Shown: positions 25,501 through 34,611, counted from the stretch's first letter. The stretch: 64,000 nt of DNA from Anaspis maculata (GCA_949128115.1 OX421967.1:58850855-58914854); one strand, 5' to 3'. The notes: generated from the letters alone by a model not told the origin. Program-made: numbers and translations.

Positions 25501-28500
25501 TAAACTCGAAATGATTTTGAATTTCTTCGGATTGGATGTGTCACAATGAAAATATGGATTTTCAACATGTCAAGTGGTGCAAAATCAAAATCACCGTAAA
25601 TTCTATCAATTCCCGTTTTTCTGAAAAAGTATTTTTTCGAGTTTCAATGATGCAGTCATGGAGTTTGATGTCTTGTCTCGGAATGTTTTTCAATTCTCTT
25701 GGATTGGACGTGTAACAATGAAAATATGAATTTTTTATATCAAGTGGAGCAAAATCAAAATCACCGTTAAGTTCTACTTGTTTCCTTTTTTGTAAAAAAA
25801 TATTTTTTTTGAGTTTCAATGATGCAGTCATGGAGTTTGATGTCTTATCTCGGAATGTTTTTTGATTTGTTTGGATCAGACGTATCGCAATGAAAATATG
25901 AATTTTTAACGTATCAACTGCTGCAAAATCAAAATCACCGTTAAGTTCTACTTGTTCCCTTTTTTGTAAAAAAAGTATTTTTTCGAGTTTCAATGATTCA
26001 GTCATGGAGTTTGAGGTCTTATCTCGGAATGATTTTAAATTCCTTTGGATCGGACGTGTAACAATGAAAATATGAATTTTTTATAGCAAGCGGTCCAGAA
26101 TCAAAATCACCATAAGTTCTACTTGTTCCCGTTTTTGTAAAGAAATATTTTTTTGAATTTCAACGATGCAGTCATGGAGTTTGATGTCTTGTCTCGGAAT
26201 GATTTTGAATTTCTTCGGATCGAACGTGTCACAATGAAAATATGAATTTTTAACGTGTCAACTGGTGCAAAATCAGAATCACCGTAAATTCTATCTACTT
26301 CCGTTTTTGTAAAAAAGTATTTTTTTCGAGTTTCAATGATACAGTCATGTAGTGTGAGGTCTTATCTCGGAATGATTTTGAACTCCGTTGGATCGGACGT
26401 GTAACAATGAAAATATGAATTTTTTATATCAAGTGGCCCAGAATCAGATTCAGCTCTACTTGTTCCTGTTTTTATAAAGAAATATTTTTTTGAGTTTCAA
26501 TGATGCAGTCATGGAGTTTGATGTCTTGTCTCGGAATGATTTTGAATCTCTTCGGATCGGACGTGTCACAATGAAAATATGAATTTTTAATATGTCAAGT
26601 GGCGCAAAATCAAAATCACCGTAAATTCTACCAATTCCCGTTTTTGTAAAAAAGTATTTTTCAGAGTTTCAATGATTCAGTCATGGAGTTTGAGGTCTTA
26701 TCTCGGAATGATTTTGAATTCCTTTGGATCGGACGTGTAACAATGAAAATCTGAATTTTTTATATCAAGCGGTCCAGAATCAAAATCACCATAAGTTCTA
26801 CTTGTTCCCGTTTTTATCAAGAAATATTTTTTTGAGTTTCAATGATTCAGTCATGGATTTCGATGTCTAACCTCGAAATGATTTTGAATTTCTTCGGATT
26901 GGACGTGTCACAATGAAAATATGGATTTTTAACATGTCAAGTGGTGCAAAATCAAAATCACCGTGAATTCTATCAATTCCCGTTTTTCTGAAAAAGTATT
27001 TTTTCGAGTTTCAATGATGCAGTCATGGAGTTTGATGTCTTGTCTCGGAATGTTTTTCAATTTCCTTGGATTGGACGTGTAACAATGGAAATATGAATTT
27101 TTTATATCAAGTGGAGCAAAATCAAAATCACCGTTAAGTTCTACTTGTTCCCTTTTTTGTAAAATTTTTTTTTTTGAGTTTTAATGATGCAGTCATGCAG
27201 TTTGATGTCTTATCTCGGAATGTTTTTTGATTTGTTTGGATCGGACGTGTCACAATGAAAATATGAATTTTTAACGTGTCAACTGGTGCAAAATCAAAAT
27301 CACCGTAAATTCTATCAATTCCCGTTTTTGTAAAAAAGTATTTTTTCGAGTTTCAATGATTCAGTCATGGAGTTTGAGGTCTTATCTCGGAATGATTTTA
27401 AATTCCTTTGGATCGGACGTGTAACAATGAAAATATGAATTTTTTATATCAAGCGGTCCAGAATCAAAATCACCATAAGTTCTACTTGTTCCTGTTTTTG
27501 TAAAGAAATATTTTTTTGAGTTTCAATGATGCAGTCATGGAGTTTGATGTCTTGTCTCGGAATGATTTTGAATTTCTTCGGATCGGACGTGTCACAATGA
27601 AAATATGAATTTTTAACATGTCAACTGGTGCAAAATCAAAATCATCGTAAATTCTATCAATTTCCGTTTTTGTCAAAAAGTATTTTTTCGAGTTTCAATG
27701 ATGCAGTCATGGAGTTTGATGTCTTGTCTCGGAATGATTTTGAATTCTTTTGGATCGGACGTGTAACAATCAAAATACGGATTTTTATTGGAGTGATGCA
27801 TTTAGGTCCTATCGGTGGCCAAAAAACGACAGCAAAATGCAATTTGCTGCAATGATTGTTTTCTTGACAGATCCAGCTCGTTTTATCCACAACACGCCTT
27901 CATAATTGCCAACATGGTCAAAATGGCTGATTTCTTTCAAAATAGTTCTTTTTTTCCGAACATTATTTCTGGCCGAAATGTAAAAAGCATGACTTTCATA
28001 TTTTTTTTTGCTTGAAATATGTTTTCTTCATAATTTTGGCTACGTCAATATGCATCCGTTAATTAATTTCAGTTTCAAGGAAGAAATTTGATACAGTTGA
28101 GTTTTCAGATTTTCAGTCACAGATTGTAGAGGTGTACAAATGTTGCACTCGAAATAAAAATGCATATTTGCATTGTTAGGCGTTCGATCCAAACAATTGC
28201 AAGACCGTTTCGAGGTAATACAAAACTTAAATAAGCTGAAAGAAAACAGGCACATGTAGAATATAAACATGTAAAAAAAACTAATAAAATTGATTTGATA
28301 CACCGGTAAAGTTCAATGTGGCTAACGAACAGCGCAATTCAAATCGAATTCGGTTATGTCATTGAAAAAATATCGCGCTTCTTGAAAGTATTAAATTTTC
28401 GATACCTTCACATCCATTCGTGCCGAGTTCAAATTCGCATTCGTATCCTGATTGAATTTCTAATCTTGTTTCAGGTTGGAAAAACTTCTCCGCCAGCAAC

Positions 28501-28533
28501 GACGTCGAGGAATACTCGCCGGATAAGCTGTGA
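10579..28533 (+). CDS. five-exon gene, 758-aa low-complexity protein of unknown family
   Basis: The model is join(10579-10599, 11232-11588, 18714-19853, 24454-25153, 28475-28533), 2277 nt, with one frame throughout and a TGA stop. Introns are ~0.63, 7.1, 4.6 and 3.3 kb and are filled with repeats.

The protein begins MARITQQ-LKGYNPKIANSD. It has an acidic DDDDEED run, then an LETADFHVVTKKKNKQRKRR segment (about residues 143-162) whose basic patch could be a nuclear or RNA-binding signal. It also has Gln tracts (about 186-192 and 663-669), an SYADMA motif (301-306), Asn/Ser-rich linkers and a VFGFDINEQLL block (692-702). The tail is SPDKL.

Most of it should be intrinsically disordered, with short conserved-looking islands. 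I see no enzyme fold or membrane segment. The function is unknown. Codon use is clearly coding (GC-richer than the flanks), so the gene itself is well supported. Confidence 0.85.
11232..11588 (+). CDS. gene 1, exon 2
   Basis: The acceptor is CTGTTGCAG|TTG and the donor is ATGCAG|GTTGGT; the 119 codons are phase 0 at both ends. It encodes residues 8-126: the LKGYNPKIANSD start, a Lys/Asn stretch, an acidic run of Asp/Glu and an RRERRSWGEMQ end. The start of this exon (about 40 residues) looks like the most ordered part of the N-terminal region. Confidence 0.85.
11640..12030. other. start of intron 2, no clear feature
   Basis: This is the 5' part of the second intron. I see no gene or well-defined repeat before the dispersed element that begins near 12030. 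Confidence 0.4.
12030..12260 (+). repeat. unexpanded copy of the 1160-2400 dispersed element
   Basis: It shares CACGTACGTTTTCTTATGCG and CTTTCGCAATCATTTGAAG with the element at 1160-2400 but lacks the 270-bp tandem array found there. Confidence 0.6.
12445..12620 (+). repeat. repeat unit ending in a GACATGGTGAAGG inverted-repeat hairpin
   Basis: The unit consists of a TTTCAAACTGCTATAAAATT block followed by a ~95-bp hairpin element bounded by CCCCGACATGGTGAAGG and its inverse CCTCCACCATGTCGCGC. The same unit recurs at 13002-13196. Partial copies are at 18395-18545 and about 130-190. Confidence 0.75.
12771..12869 (+). pseudogene. mariner/Tc1-type transposase remnant
   Basis: The frame reads YSEWLGRGG followed by TWPARSADFSPLDF. 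This matches the conserved WIGRxGxxxWPxRSPDLxPLDFFLWG signature upstream of the last catalytic residue in DDE transposases of the IS630-Tc1-mariner group (family knowledge). The second half of the motif is lost and no upstream catalytic region is present. It is a dead fragment inside intron 2 of gene 1, between two copies of the hairpin repeat. Confidence 0.65.
13002..13196 (+). repeat. second copy of the hairpin repeat unit
   Basis: It matches 12445-12620: the same AACTGCTATAAAATTGCTAT block, then CCCCGACATGGTGAAGGTCG and the inverse end CCTTCACCATGTCGCGCAT. It flanks the transposase remnant on the other side. Confidence 0.75.
13490..13720 (+). repeat. third copy of the region upstream of the paralogous gene pair
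   Basis: It contains CTACCTAACAGCATTAGCGA followed by AGAGCCACC and then GACGTTAGCATCAAGTTAGC. The same order occurs at 30590-30690 and 41870-41960 in the 5'-UTR introns of the two paralogues. No coding part follows here. It could be a dispersed repeat or a relic of a third gene copy. Confidence 0.6.
13841..13919 (-). repeat. tRNA-derived SINE-like fragment
   Basis: Read on the minus strand it contains GGGTTCGATTCCCGG, a perfect TpsiC arm and RNA polymerase III B-box, preceded by a tRNA-like GTCGAGTGGGATGCG D-arm region and a GGCCCAGA 5' end. Folding is imperfect and there is no clear anticodon arm, so a tRNA-derived SINE head is more likely than a functional tRNA. Confidence 0.5.
13955..14040 (+). 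repeat. short repeat bounding the satellite block (left copy)
   Basis: It carries TTTGCAGACACTGCCTGTCA, then GAGTAACCTGCT and AGTCGCTCACTTTGCGA. A direct copy is at 17105-17212. The pair brackets the satellite block in intron 2. Confidence 0.65.
14040..14790 (+). repeat. ~160-bp satellite array, five units
   Basis: The marker CCGCATTTGAATGT and variants occur near 14111, 14262, 14427, 14586 and 14750, each followed by AAATTACGAGAAATCTTGAT. The period is ~160 bp. The same satellite lies in the opposite orientation at 21660-23600, in the next intron. Confidence 0.8.
14790..17100. repeat. degenerate AAGTCGAAATTC-type repeat block
   Basis: This is a loose mass of words such as AAGTCGAAATTCCGAG up to about 15940. 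After that the reverse form (GAATTTCGACTTCAA) dominates to the end. The block therefore behaves as a large degenerate inverted repeat. No conserved unit length can be assigned by eye. Confidence 0.6.
17105..17212 (+). repeat. short repeat bounding the satellite block (right copy)
   Basis: It is a direct copy of 13955-14040, with TTTGCAGACACTGCCTGTCA, GAGTAACCTGCTG and GTCGCTCAATTTGCGA. Confidence 0.65.
17420..17850 (+). repeat. ~165-bp tandem repeat, three units
   Basis: CCAAGGGTGGCCARTGGGC recurs near 17495, 17661 and 17820, each preceded by CTCCTCGGGGAATG and GAGCCTTGGAA. A run of GTCTGTCTGTCCGTC lies just upstream. Confidence 0.75.
17856..18300 (+). repeat. ~110-bp tandem repeat, four units
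   Basis: Units carry GCCGCCATATTGAAAT, then TTAGTGGAACGATTGTCATG and CTTATTTTCAAGCTGAATTT. They begin near 17870, 17980, 18090 and 18205. The first unit holds a perfect GCCGCCATCTT, the inverse of AAGATGGCGGC. Confidence 0.75.
18714..19853 (+). CDS. gene 1, exon 3
   Basis: The acceptor is GGTTTTTCAG|TCG and the donor is TACGCA|GTAAGT; the 380 codons are phase 0. It encodes residues 127-506: the TADFHVVTKKKNKQRKRR island, Gln/His tracts, Ser-rich stretches, SYADMA, an Asn-rich section and an Ala-rich end. It is GC-rich compared with the flanking introns. The long minus-strand frame over the same span is a shadow. Confidence 0.9.
20055..20515. mobile_element. ~460-bp inverted-repeat element in intron 3
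   Basis: GGAGGGTCAAAAGG at the left pairs with CCTTTTGACCCTCC at the right. Inside, GTACAGGGTGAGTCA (about 20197) pairs with TTCACCCTGTATAG (about 20364). No coding sequence. Confidence 0.7.
20840..24080. repeat. satellite block in intron 3 with ~160-bp units
   Basis: About 21660-23600 is a ~160-bp tandem array (marker GACATTCAAATGCGGAATT near 21712, 21868, 22038, 22198, 22360, 22838, 22998, 23190, 23350 and 23490) in the orientation opposite to the intron 2 array. The flanks (20840-21660 and 23600-24080) are degenerate AAGTCGAAATTC/GAATTTCGACTT words. Confidence 0.8.
22501..22731. mobile_element. 231-bp MITE inserted in the satellite
   Basis: The ends CTGTCTTCCCACAAG and CTTGTGGGAAGACAG are perfect inverted repeats. 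The arms continue through TTTCAACTGGCCGGTTTCGA and TCGAAACCGGTCAGTTGAAA. It breaks the ~160-bp periodicity of the surrounding array. Confidence 0.85.
24094..24220 (-). pseudogene. Ty3/gypsy-type reverse-transcriptase fragment
   Basis: On the minus strand one frame reads YDIPFGLCNAPVTFER, a stop, then about 13 residues to LDDVIMIGD. This resembles the conserved FGLxNAPxTFxR and (Y)LDDxxV motifs of Ty3/gypsy reverse transcriptases (family knowledge). An internal stop, the short gap between the motifs and the tiny size show it is a decayed fragment. Confidence 0.65.
24454..25153 (+). CDS. gene 1, exon 4
   Basis: The acceptor is CGTCCGCAG|GTG, with a TACTAA branch-point-like sequence 17-22 nt upstream and little pyrimidine tract. 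The donor is GATG|GTCAGT, leaving phase 1. It encodes residues 507-739 plus one base: FNKLPPDIQDVQTIEKMQLL, Ser/Thr-rich and Asn-rich linkers, seven Gln, then VFGFDINEQLL and a FVFPRNYTRTSHNHADIAKF end that looks conserved. Confidence 0.85.
25390..27790 (+). repeat. 171-bp satellite array, ~14 units
   Basis: The marker GCAGTCATGGAGTTTGATGT and variants recur every ~171 bp from 25481 to about 27705, each followed by CTCGGAATGATTTTGAAT and GGACGTGTAACAATGAAAAT. It fills most of intron 4 of gene 1. A shorter, looser relative lies at 37020-38290. Confidence 0.9.
28475..28533 (+). CDS. gene 1, exon 5 (terminal)
   Basis: The acceptor is CTTGTTTCAG|GTTGG. The phase matches exon 4 (split Gly codon). 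It encodes a 19-residue tail starting WKNFSASND after the split codon and ending YSPDKL, then TGA. Confidence 0.8.
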
Positions 28534-29555
28534 ATCCTTTTTTTTTTTCGTGTAAATACTAGTCAAAACTAAACAAGCAAAAACAAAAAACTAAGAAGCA
28601 GAGGCTATAGCAGTGCAATTTTTGGGAACAAAGAATAATTAAAATTAGTAAAAGGGAGGAACCAAAAAAAGCAACTCGAAATTCGTTGTGCACAGGGCGG
28701 GTTCGTCGGAGACGTTGCGCGCAGCACCCTACTCCCCCCCCCTTCCGCAATCCTAAAACTTTACTGTAAAATTTGTAAGATATATAGTGCATATTCCGCA
28801 GGGTTATTTCGAGAAGACACGTGATATGAAAAAAAAAAGTACGATAGCGTAGGTTTAAGAGATTGTTTATTTGGTGTAAGTACCAATTCGCTCCTTCCCC
28901 CCCCCCACATCCTCCCCTCGAAACGCTCTTTTACTTCCCGTTGACCCCCTTTCCCTTGTTGTTGCATTTACAACATTTAATTGATATGTAAAACTAAAAA
29001 AGAAAAAATATCACGTTAAGGCTAGTTCTTTAACAATGTTTATTTTTGTTTCTGTTTTCGTTTTGCGTTCTTCGCTTTTCGCCCATTTTTCGAAAAGCGT
29101 GATGTTATTACGGATACCTATAGTGAAAAAGAAAACCGATTTTTTGAAAGATTATATATTATATATGATGATGAATATATTAATATTATATGATATAATA
29201 TGATTATAAGACAGGTCTAGCTAGTGCGCGCTAGATTTTATACTACTTTTTGATGATGAGACCGAAAAAAAAAATAACAAAGCGGTGATTATGTTGAAGT
29301 CGTTTTCAACAATCAGTTGTTATAATAATGTCCGCTGTGTGCATATTCTTCTACTTCCAAAAAACAATTACATTATGCATTTTTGAATTGATTCTCGGCG
29401 GATGTGAGAGTGGCTTAGTGCGCTTGAAACGCTGGCTCTTTAGTTTGAGACAAATTTTTGTTCGTTTTCTGTTTTTGTTCAATTTCCAAGGGTTCAAGAA
29501 ACCAAAATTTCGTGGTTTATTACAATGAGAAAAAAAATTAAGAAAATACTGATGA
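28534..29555 (+). other. probable 3' UTR and downstream region of gene 1
   Basis: This repeat-poor stretch has T- and A-rich runs, a C-rich run near 28728-28745 and an AT palindromic stretch near 29152-29205. An AATAAA occurs at about 29562, but that position already lies in the segmentally duplicated sequence shared with 38300 onward. No coding sequence seen. Confidence 0.45.
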
Positions 29556-29819
29556 TGGAATAAAAACCAGAATTATGTTAATTGCTTTCGTAAAAATATA
29601 CGGTTATTTATTCAAATTTGTATGCTCTTTTTAGCCCTTTCAAGTAGTTCAGTCCCTTCACATTCTCCAATCCATATTTCCAAACAAAACCGTATAATTG
29701 TATAGTTACAGTTTTTATATCCCCAACTTTTTTATCCCTTGAAAATTTTGTTTTATTGGCGTCTTCAGAACAGTAAAAAGTGGAAGTTTTGTAAAATTTC
29801 AAGGAACTTCAATGATTGT

Positions 29820-30021
29820 ATTTCCCGCCGCGATTTGAATAACACTGTACCCAGCCAACTGTACGTGAAGTTGATAACGATGGCATGGCATGGTGAAAGC
29901 GCGGTAAATGGAAAAGTGGACCAGAAGGTGAAGGTCATTAGCATAACTCCTGGCATGTTCAGCGGAAGTAATCAGTCGCCTAGCAAACGCTGCAATAGCA
30001 GTACTGCCTCGTTTTCACTCA
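29820..30021 (+). promoter_or_regulatory. probable promoter and non-coding first exon of paralogue A
   Basis: The block from TTTCCCGCCGCG to CACTCA|GTAAGTACC is conserved with 38590-38825 and ends in a strong donor in both copies. The next acceptor is TTATTATAG at 30776, 15 nt before the ATG. The transcription start is not fixed. Confidence 0.5.
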
Positions 30022-30304
30022 GTAAGTACCTTTTTCTAATTGAAATATTTCGTAAAAATGATACTTGATGTGACGTCTGAACAGTATCGAATTTCGTCAG
30101 TGATACTACAGTAGGTAGGTACTCACTCGTTTTATGAAGTCCAAAAAAAATTGGACAAAGAAATTCTTCCAGGTTATACCCAAAAATAAATATACTGGAT
30201 GAATATATTTGCGTTATTTCATAAGATTTGTGTGAACTGTTCAGTAGATAGAATGACTAAAAATATATCAACCAACCCATGAGCAAGAATAGAGCTTCTG
30301 TTCT

Positions 30305-30423
30305 CTATAAATTGGTATTCGCGAATCAAATTCATTTTCCCGCCACAAGATGGCTGCCACTGCCAAAGGCAGCTGATAATGACAGTCATTAACCATTAAA
30401 TTTGAATAACCAATTTATAGCCT
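30305..30423. mobile_element. ~115-bp MITE in the 5'-UTR intron of paralogue A
   Basis: CTATAAATTGGTATTC at the left pairs with GAATAACCAATTTATAG at the right. Copy B of the duplication lacks it at the equivalent place. Confidence 0.65.
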
Positions 30424-30443
30424 TGTTGACATCGTGACTTGCC

Positions 30444-30550
30444 TTCAGCTGCGGTATTTTAAACGAAAATAATGTCTATAGTAGCCTTAAAATTTCGGCC
30501 GATTTTTCGAAATATTATTGTGTGGCTTTCTTTGGTCTTATCTAAAACTT
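30444..30550 (+). repeat. single copy of the unit that forms the 172-bp satellite
   Basis: TTTTAAACGAAAATAATGTC, then TAGTAGCCTT, GATTTTTCGAAATATTATTG and TGTGGCTTTCTTTGGTCTT correspond block by block to one unit of the array at 39400-41770 in copy B. Only one unit is present here. Confidence 0.75.
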
Positions 30551-30792
30551 ATCAGTGGGCATTTTCATTCCATTTTCTCTCGTACTGCCGCGCTAGGGCG
30601 TAATTCTCTCCAGTGGCCACCACTACCTAACAGCATTAGCGAAGAGCCATCTTCCACATAACCATCAAGGCGTTAGCATGGTACCATTTGTACCAACACA
30701 ACATTTTTCCATAGCTTATACTCTAATGAAAAGAGAAATATAGCTCTTTACCAAATTATCGTATCATCTTATTATAGAAAGCCTTTTGCGAG

Positions 30793-31302
30793 ATGACATC
30801 GAGCAATGAAAAAGACGTTGCTGGCGCAATCAGCGACATCGTGGCCGAAGTGTTCATCTCGTCCAAGATGTGCGGAGTCTGCCTTCCCGTTTCGCTGATA
30901 CTGATGGAACAGTTGCAAAAGTTCAAGCTGAATCCGGCCCTGAACTGCGGCCAGCTGACGTACGAAGGCAAGATAAAGGGCGGCTGTCTGCACGTTTGGG
31001 TCAGCGCGGACGACAAAATAATCGATCCCACCCTGAAGATCTCCAAAGTTCTCGGCATCAAGTACGAGCTGGTCTCCGACGACGAGGATGATTACGAATC
31101 GATCGACTTTGCCAAATTCAGGTACCATCCCGGAGAGGAAACGGCCAACGACGAAGGGAGCGAGCAAATCATGAAGATGTACAAATTTTTGAGACAGAGC
31201 GGCAACATGGTCGAAGAGTACTTCAAAATGGCTCCGAAAAGGCTGAACGTGATCAGAAACGTGATCAATCATAAGATTGAACAAGCTCATTTAGATAGGT
31301 GA
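30793..31302 (+). CDS. paralogue A: small transglutaminase-like Cys-His-Asp protein (predicted)
   Basis: The 169-codon frame follows an acceptor at 30776-30777 and a 15-nt leader. The sequence has KMCGVCLPVSLILMEQL (Cys27, Cys30), CLHVWV (His67) and IIDPTLKIS (Asp78). This is the order and spacing of the catalytic Cys, His and Asp of transglutaminase-like/papain-fold enzymes, with the usual aromatic after His and DPT around the Asp (inference). A helical C-terminal half follows (FLRQSGNMVEEYFKM, LNVIRNVINHKIEQ). There is no signal peptide or membrane segment.

It closely resembles paralogue B, which extends 20 residues past the shared HLD. Here the frame stops at AGG TGA, and that same GATAG|GTGAAA is a good splice donor. 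Splicing to 34912 would give a 175-aa product ending RNSKSTS. Function and substrate are unknown, and the family is not one I can name. Confidence 0.75.
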   Translation: MTSSNEKDVAGAISDIVAEVFISSKMCGVCLPVSLILMEQLQKFKLNPALNCGQLTYEGKIKGGCLHVWVSADDKIIDPTLKISKVLGIKYELVSDDEDDYESIDFAKFRYHPGEETANDEGSEQIMKMYKFLRQSGNMVEEYFKMAPKRLNVIRNVINHKIEQAHLDR

Positions 31303-31379
31303 AAATATAAGTAGTATAATTTTCTACCATTTACGGTAGAAAACGAGGGGCGAACCGCAGGAAGAATTTTGTACACCAA

Positions 31380-31545
31380 AACTTCCATTTGCATTGACTT
31401 CCACTAACTTCCACTGACTTTCACCAACTTCCAAAAGACTTCCACTGACTTCCACCAACTTCCACTAACTTCCAGAAGACTTCCACTGACTTCCACGAAC
31501 TCCAAGACTTCCATGAACTTCTACGCACTTCCGCGAACTTCCATT
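31380..31545 (+). repeat. ACTTCCACTG minisatellite, left
   Basis: A run of ~10-12-bp units such as ACTTCCACTG, ACTTCCACTA and ACTTCCAAAAG lies just inside the left TIR of the 3.48-kb element. The same minisatellite occurs in the same orientation inside the right TIR. Confidence 0.85.
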
Positions 31546-31849
31546 TTCACAAATTTTCTCAATTTTTTGAAGACTTATGAAGTGTGAGCAATGAGAACAT
31601 TCCTTATCAAGTAAGTGGAGTCAGGTCGTGCGATGAGCTACTTGAAAAGGCGAAATCCAAGGAATCCACGTCAACTTGAGGAATTTACTTGCTCACACTT
31701 CATCTTCCTTGGACTGTGGAATTGATACTTGAGTAGGTAGTAGGTACGATAACAATGAAGAACTCAAGTCCTGAAATTAATGCAACAAAATTCGAAGGAA
31801 CATAGGAAATTGAAATAAGGGGACTTTCTGGATAAACATACCCTTGCAA

Positions 31850-32715
31850 GCGTGTAATAACAGAGATACAGGCCTTCAAAGTTTTATTTAGAACAGCTTT
31901 TTTGCATATCTTTTGAACCGTCAAACCGATTTTATTCCAATTCTTGAACCAAAGTTTACTTAAACAAGTATTTGTTGAACAGTAGTAACGCATCTCATCA
32001 AACATTTTTAGGGGCGAAGATAATAGGGAATAGGTAATAATAGGTTCCCTCCCCCTTTCCCCCCTATTTTTCACCTTTAATATTTTTGGAAATGAATTCA
32101 ATTTTTGAATTGGACGTTTGATTTAGAGGAAAAAGTTACTTGTGCAAAATTTTGATTAGATGCTTCATTTTCGAGATATTTGGGTTTGAAAACTTTGGAA
32201 AACATCTCAAAATCGCCATCAATTTTCCAGGGCCCAAATTTTATTTCCTGGAAAACTTCATGTTTCTCGTCAAAAATGGTGATACATCAACTTGAAACAC
32301 CTAAAAAATGTATTTCAGTTGAAGAATCATGAGTTTTCTTGAATTTTAATTTTTAAGGCCTATGAAAGTGACGATTTCGAGATGTTTTCCGAAGTTTCAA
32401 ACTCAAATATCTCAAAAATGAAGTCCTAATCAAAATTTTGGGAGAGTAACTTTTTTCATTAAACTAAACGTTAAATTCAAAACCATTTCTGAAAATATTC
32501 AGGAAGTGAAAAATAGGGGAAAAGGGGAAGGGTACCCTATATTATCATCGCTCTTAAAAGTGTTTGATGAAATACGTTATGATTGTTCAATGAAGATCTG
32601 TTTCAGTAAACTTTGGTTCAAATTTGAATAAAATCGGTCGAACGGTTCAAAAGTTATGCAAAATTTTGATTTAAAAAAAAAAACAACTCTGAAGGCCTGT
32701 ATCTCCGTTAAACGT
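31850..32715. mobile_element. ~870-bp inverted-repeat element, family F1
   Basis: The left arm (GAGATACAGGCCTTCAAAG, AACCGATTTTATTCCAATT, TTCGAGATATTTGGGTTTGA) is inverted in the right arm (CTGAAGGCCTGTATCTCCG and partners). It is the same family as 33525-34130 and 43024-44097. Confidence 0.75.
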
Positions 32716-32724
32716 TAATAGTTA

Positions 32725-33345
32725 TTTACATAATAAGGCAGGAAAGTGAATCTCCACAGGGATAGTAGGCATATTCAAGGACGAGCGTAAGCGAGGCCTA
32801 GAAGCTTACGTGCCCTGTAAAGACACTTTCCTGGCGTATTATGTATAACGTTTTACCCGAAACTACCTCAATAAACCACAAGAAAAGAAATGATTCTGGC
32901 ACAATTTGGCAAATATTTCGTTGCTGGGTCCGGTTTCCAGCAGTTTCTAGCAAACAAAACGTTTTTGACGCAGGAAAGTGAGATTTTCCTGCCTAGATAG
33001 GTGAATCTTACTTTCCTGCGTCAAAAGACGCTTGTAATGGACACTTTACCTGTCAATTTCGGGTAATACACATTCATCTACAAGCGTTAAATAATACCCG
33101 TCACTTTTAACACGTCGTCATGGGTGTGTCATGGGCGACGTGCTGAAAGTGATGATCCTGCGCGTTCCTGTCATATTTTCAATAAATTCTGACATTTACC
33201 AAACATTCCAAAGACCATTGTAGATAAAATCTTGTATGATACACGCGTTGAAAGTATCTTATTTTGTTCGCGGGGTTGCTCCACTCGCTAACGCTCGTTT
33301 CTCAAGTGTCCCCGCTCACAAAATAATATCTGTCACTTTTAACTC
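32725..33345. repeat. cluster of hairpin-forming palindromes
   Basis: There are four inverted repeats in series. ACATAATAAGGCAGGAAAGTG pairs with CACTTTCCTGGCGTATTATGT (about 32730-32850). TTTTGACGCAGGAAAGTGAG pairs with its inverse (32963-33026). ATCACTTTTAACACGTCG-type arms pair at about 33098-33155. GATACACGCGTTGAAAGT pairs with ACTTTTAACTCTTGTATC (about 33237-33355). Confidence 0.75.
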
Positions 33346-33524
33346 TTGTATCGTAAATAGCTATAATGAGGGTATGTTTATCCATAAAGTCCCATTATTT
33401 TTCAATTTTCTATCTCCTTGTGCATTTTGTTGCATTAATTTCGAGACACCTATACAAGGGTGTTCCGCAATTACGGTTACAAACTTTTAGGGGAGATTCC
33501 CCATCAAAAATGGACTAGGGAAAA

Positions 33525-34130
33525 AAAATTACTTCGAGGTCCTATAATGCCCGTTGAAAAGTTACAGGGTTCAAGTTCAAGTTGAATTTTCAAAATCGAT
33601 TTTATTCACATAACTTTTGAATGGTTCAACCGATTTTGTCCAAATTTGAACCAAAGTTTACTGAAATAGGTTTCTATCGAACAATATAACGTGTTTCAAA
33701 AAAAAAGTTCAGGGACGTGGATAATGGGGGGTGTTTCTATTTTTAACCCCCTATTTTTTTACCCCACTGGTTATTTTCCAAAATTAGTGAAACAAATTTT
33801 TTTTGCAAAATTTCTATTAGAGGCTTCATTGTCGAGACATTTCGGTTTGAAACTTTGGAATACATCTCGAAATCGCCACTTTCCAGACCTAAATTTGTTT
33901 TTTTTTCTAAAAGCTCCTTGTTTCTTAGCAACAAAATTGTGGTTTATCAACTTAAAAAATCTATTCAACCATTTCAGTTGAAGAATCATGAGTTTTCTTG
34001 GTTTCTAATTTTTAGGCCTGGAAAAGTGGTGATTTCGAGATGTTTTCCAAAGTTCCAAACCCAAATGTATCGAAAATGAAGCCTCTATCAAAATTTTGCA
34101 AGAGTAACTTTTTTTTTCTAAAATGAGTTT
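33525..34130. mobile_element. partial copy of inverted-repeat family F1
   Basis: It shares AACCGATTTTGTCCAAATTTG, GAACCAAAGTTTACTGAAAT and GAGATGTTTTCCAAAGTT with 31850-32715 and 43024-44097. The terminal blocks are missing. Confidence 0.6.
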
Positions 34131-34611
34131 AAAATTCAGCTGAAGTCAATTGAAGAACTGCGGCGTAGAATTACCGAAGAATGTCGCGCGCTTTCAAGAG
34201 AAACCTTCCAAAATGTTTGATAAGAGTTCGAGAACAGAGGCTTTATTATTGCCTTGAAAACAACGGCAATCATTTTGGACACTTGTTGTGTACATCCGGT
34301 CTTTTCACGATACCTGAATATTTTTCATTAACTATCTACCTATCTTCCTACCTATGTTTCGGGCTGTTTTGACTGAGAAAGATGTGCCGTAATCGGAAAA
34401 CAAGATCACTGGAATTAGCATGGCTTGGCACCGAGCCCGGCACTCTTCAGCGTACAATATTCTACAATATTTTTCTTTACATGCGCCAGCCGCTGGTGCT
34501 TGTATTTGCAATTACACTCAAGTACTTATTGTTGTACACTAAATGTTGATTATTGTTAACCACGAGGTCAACAGTGTGCAAAATAACATAGCCGCGCATG
34601 CCCAGTTCTCC

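Larger units (their letters stand above)
29555..31300 (+). repeat. segmental duplication, left copy
   Basis: From GGAATAAAAAC (29559) through the first paralogous gene, the order of blocks matches 38305-42600: GGCGTCTTCAGAACA, TTTCCCGCCGCG, a GTACTGCCTCGTTTT splice-donor region, CTACCTAACAGCATTAGCGA, and the coding exon. Confidence 0.8.

Noticed and set aside
25562..26005. 147-codon minus-strand frame
   Set aside because: It lies wholly in the 171-bp satellite and repeats itself every 57 residues, so it is an artefact of a unit length divisible by three.
25390..27790. Regular repeats considered as a CRISPR array
   Set aside because: Whole 171-bp units repeat with no unique spacers, and the window is eukaryotic.
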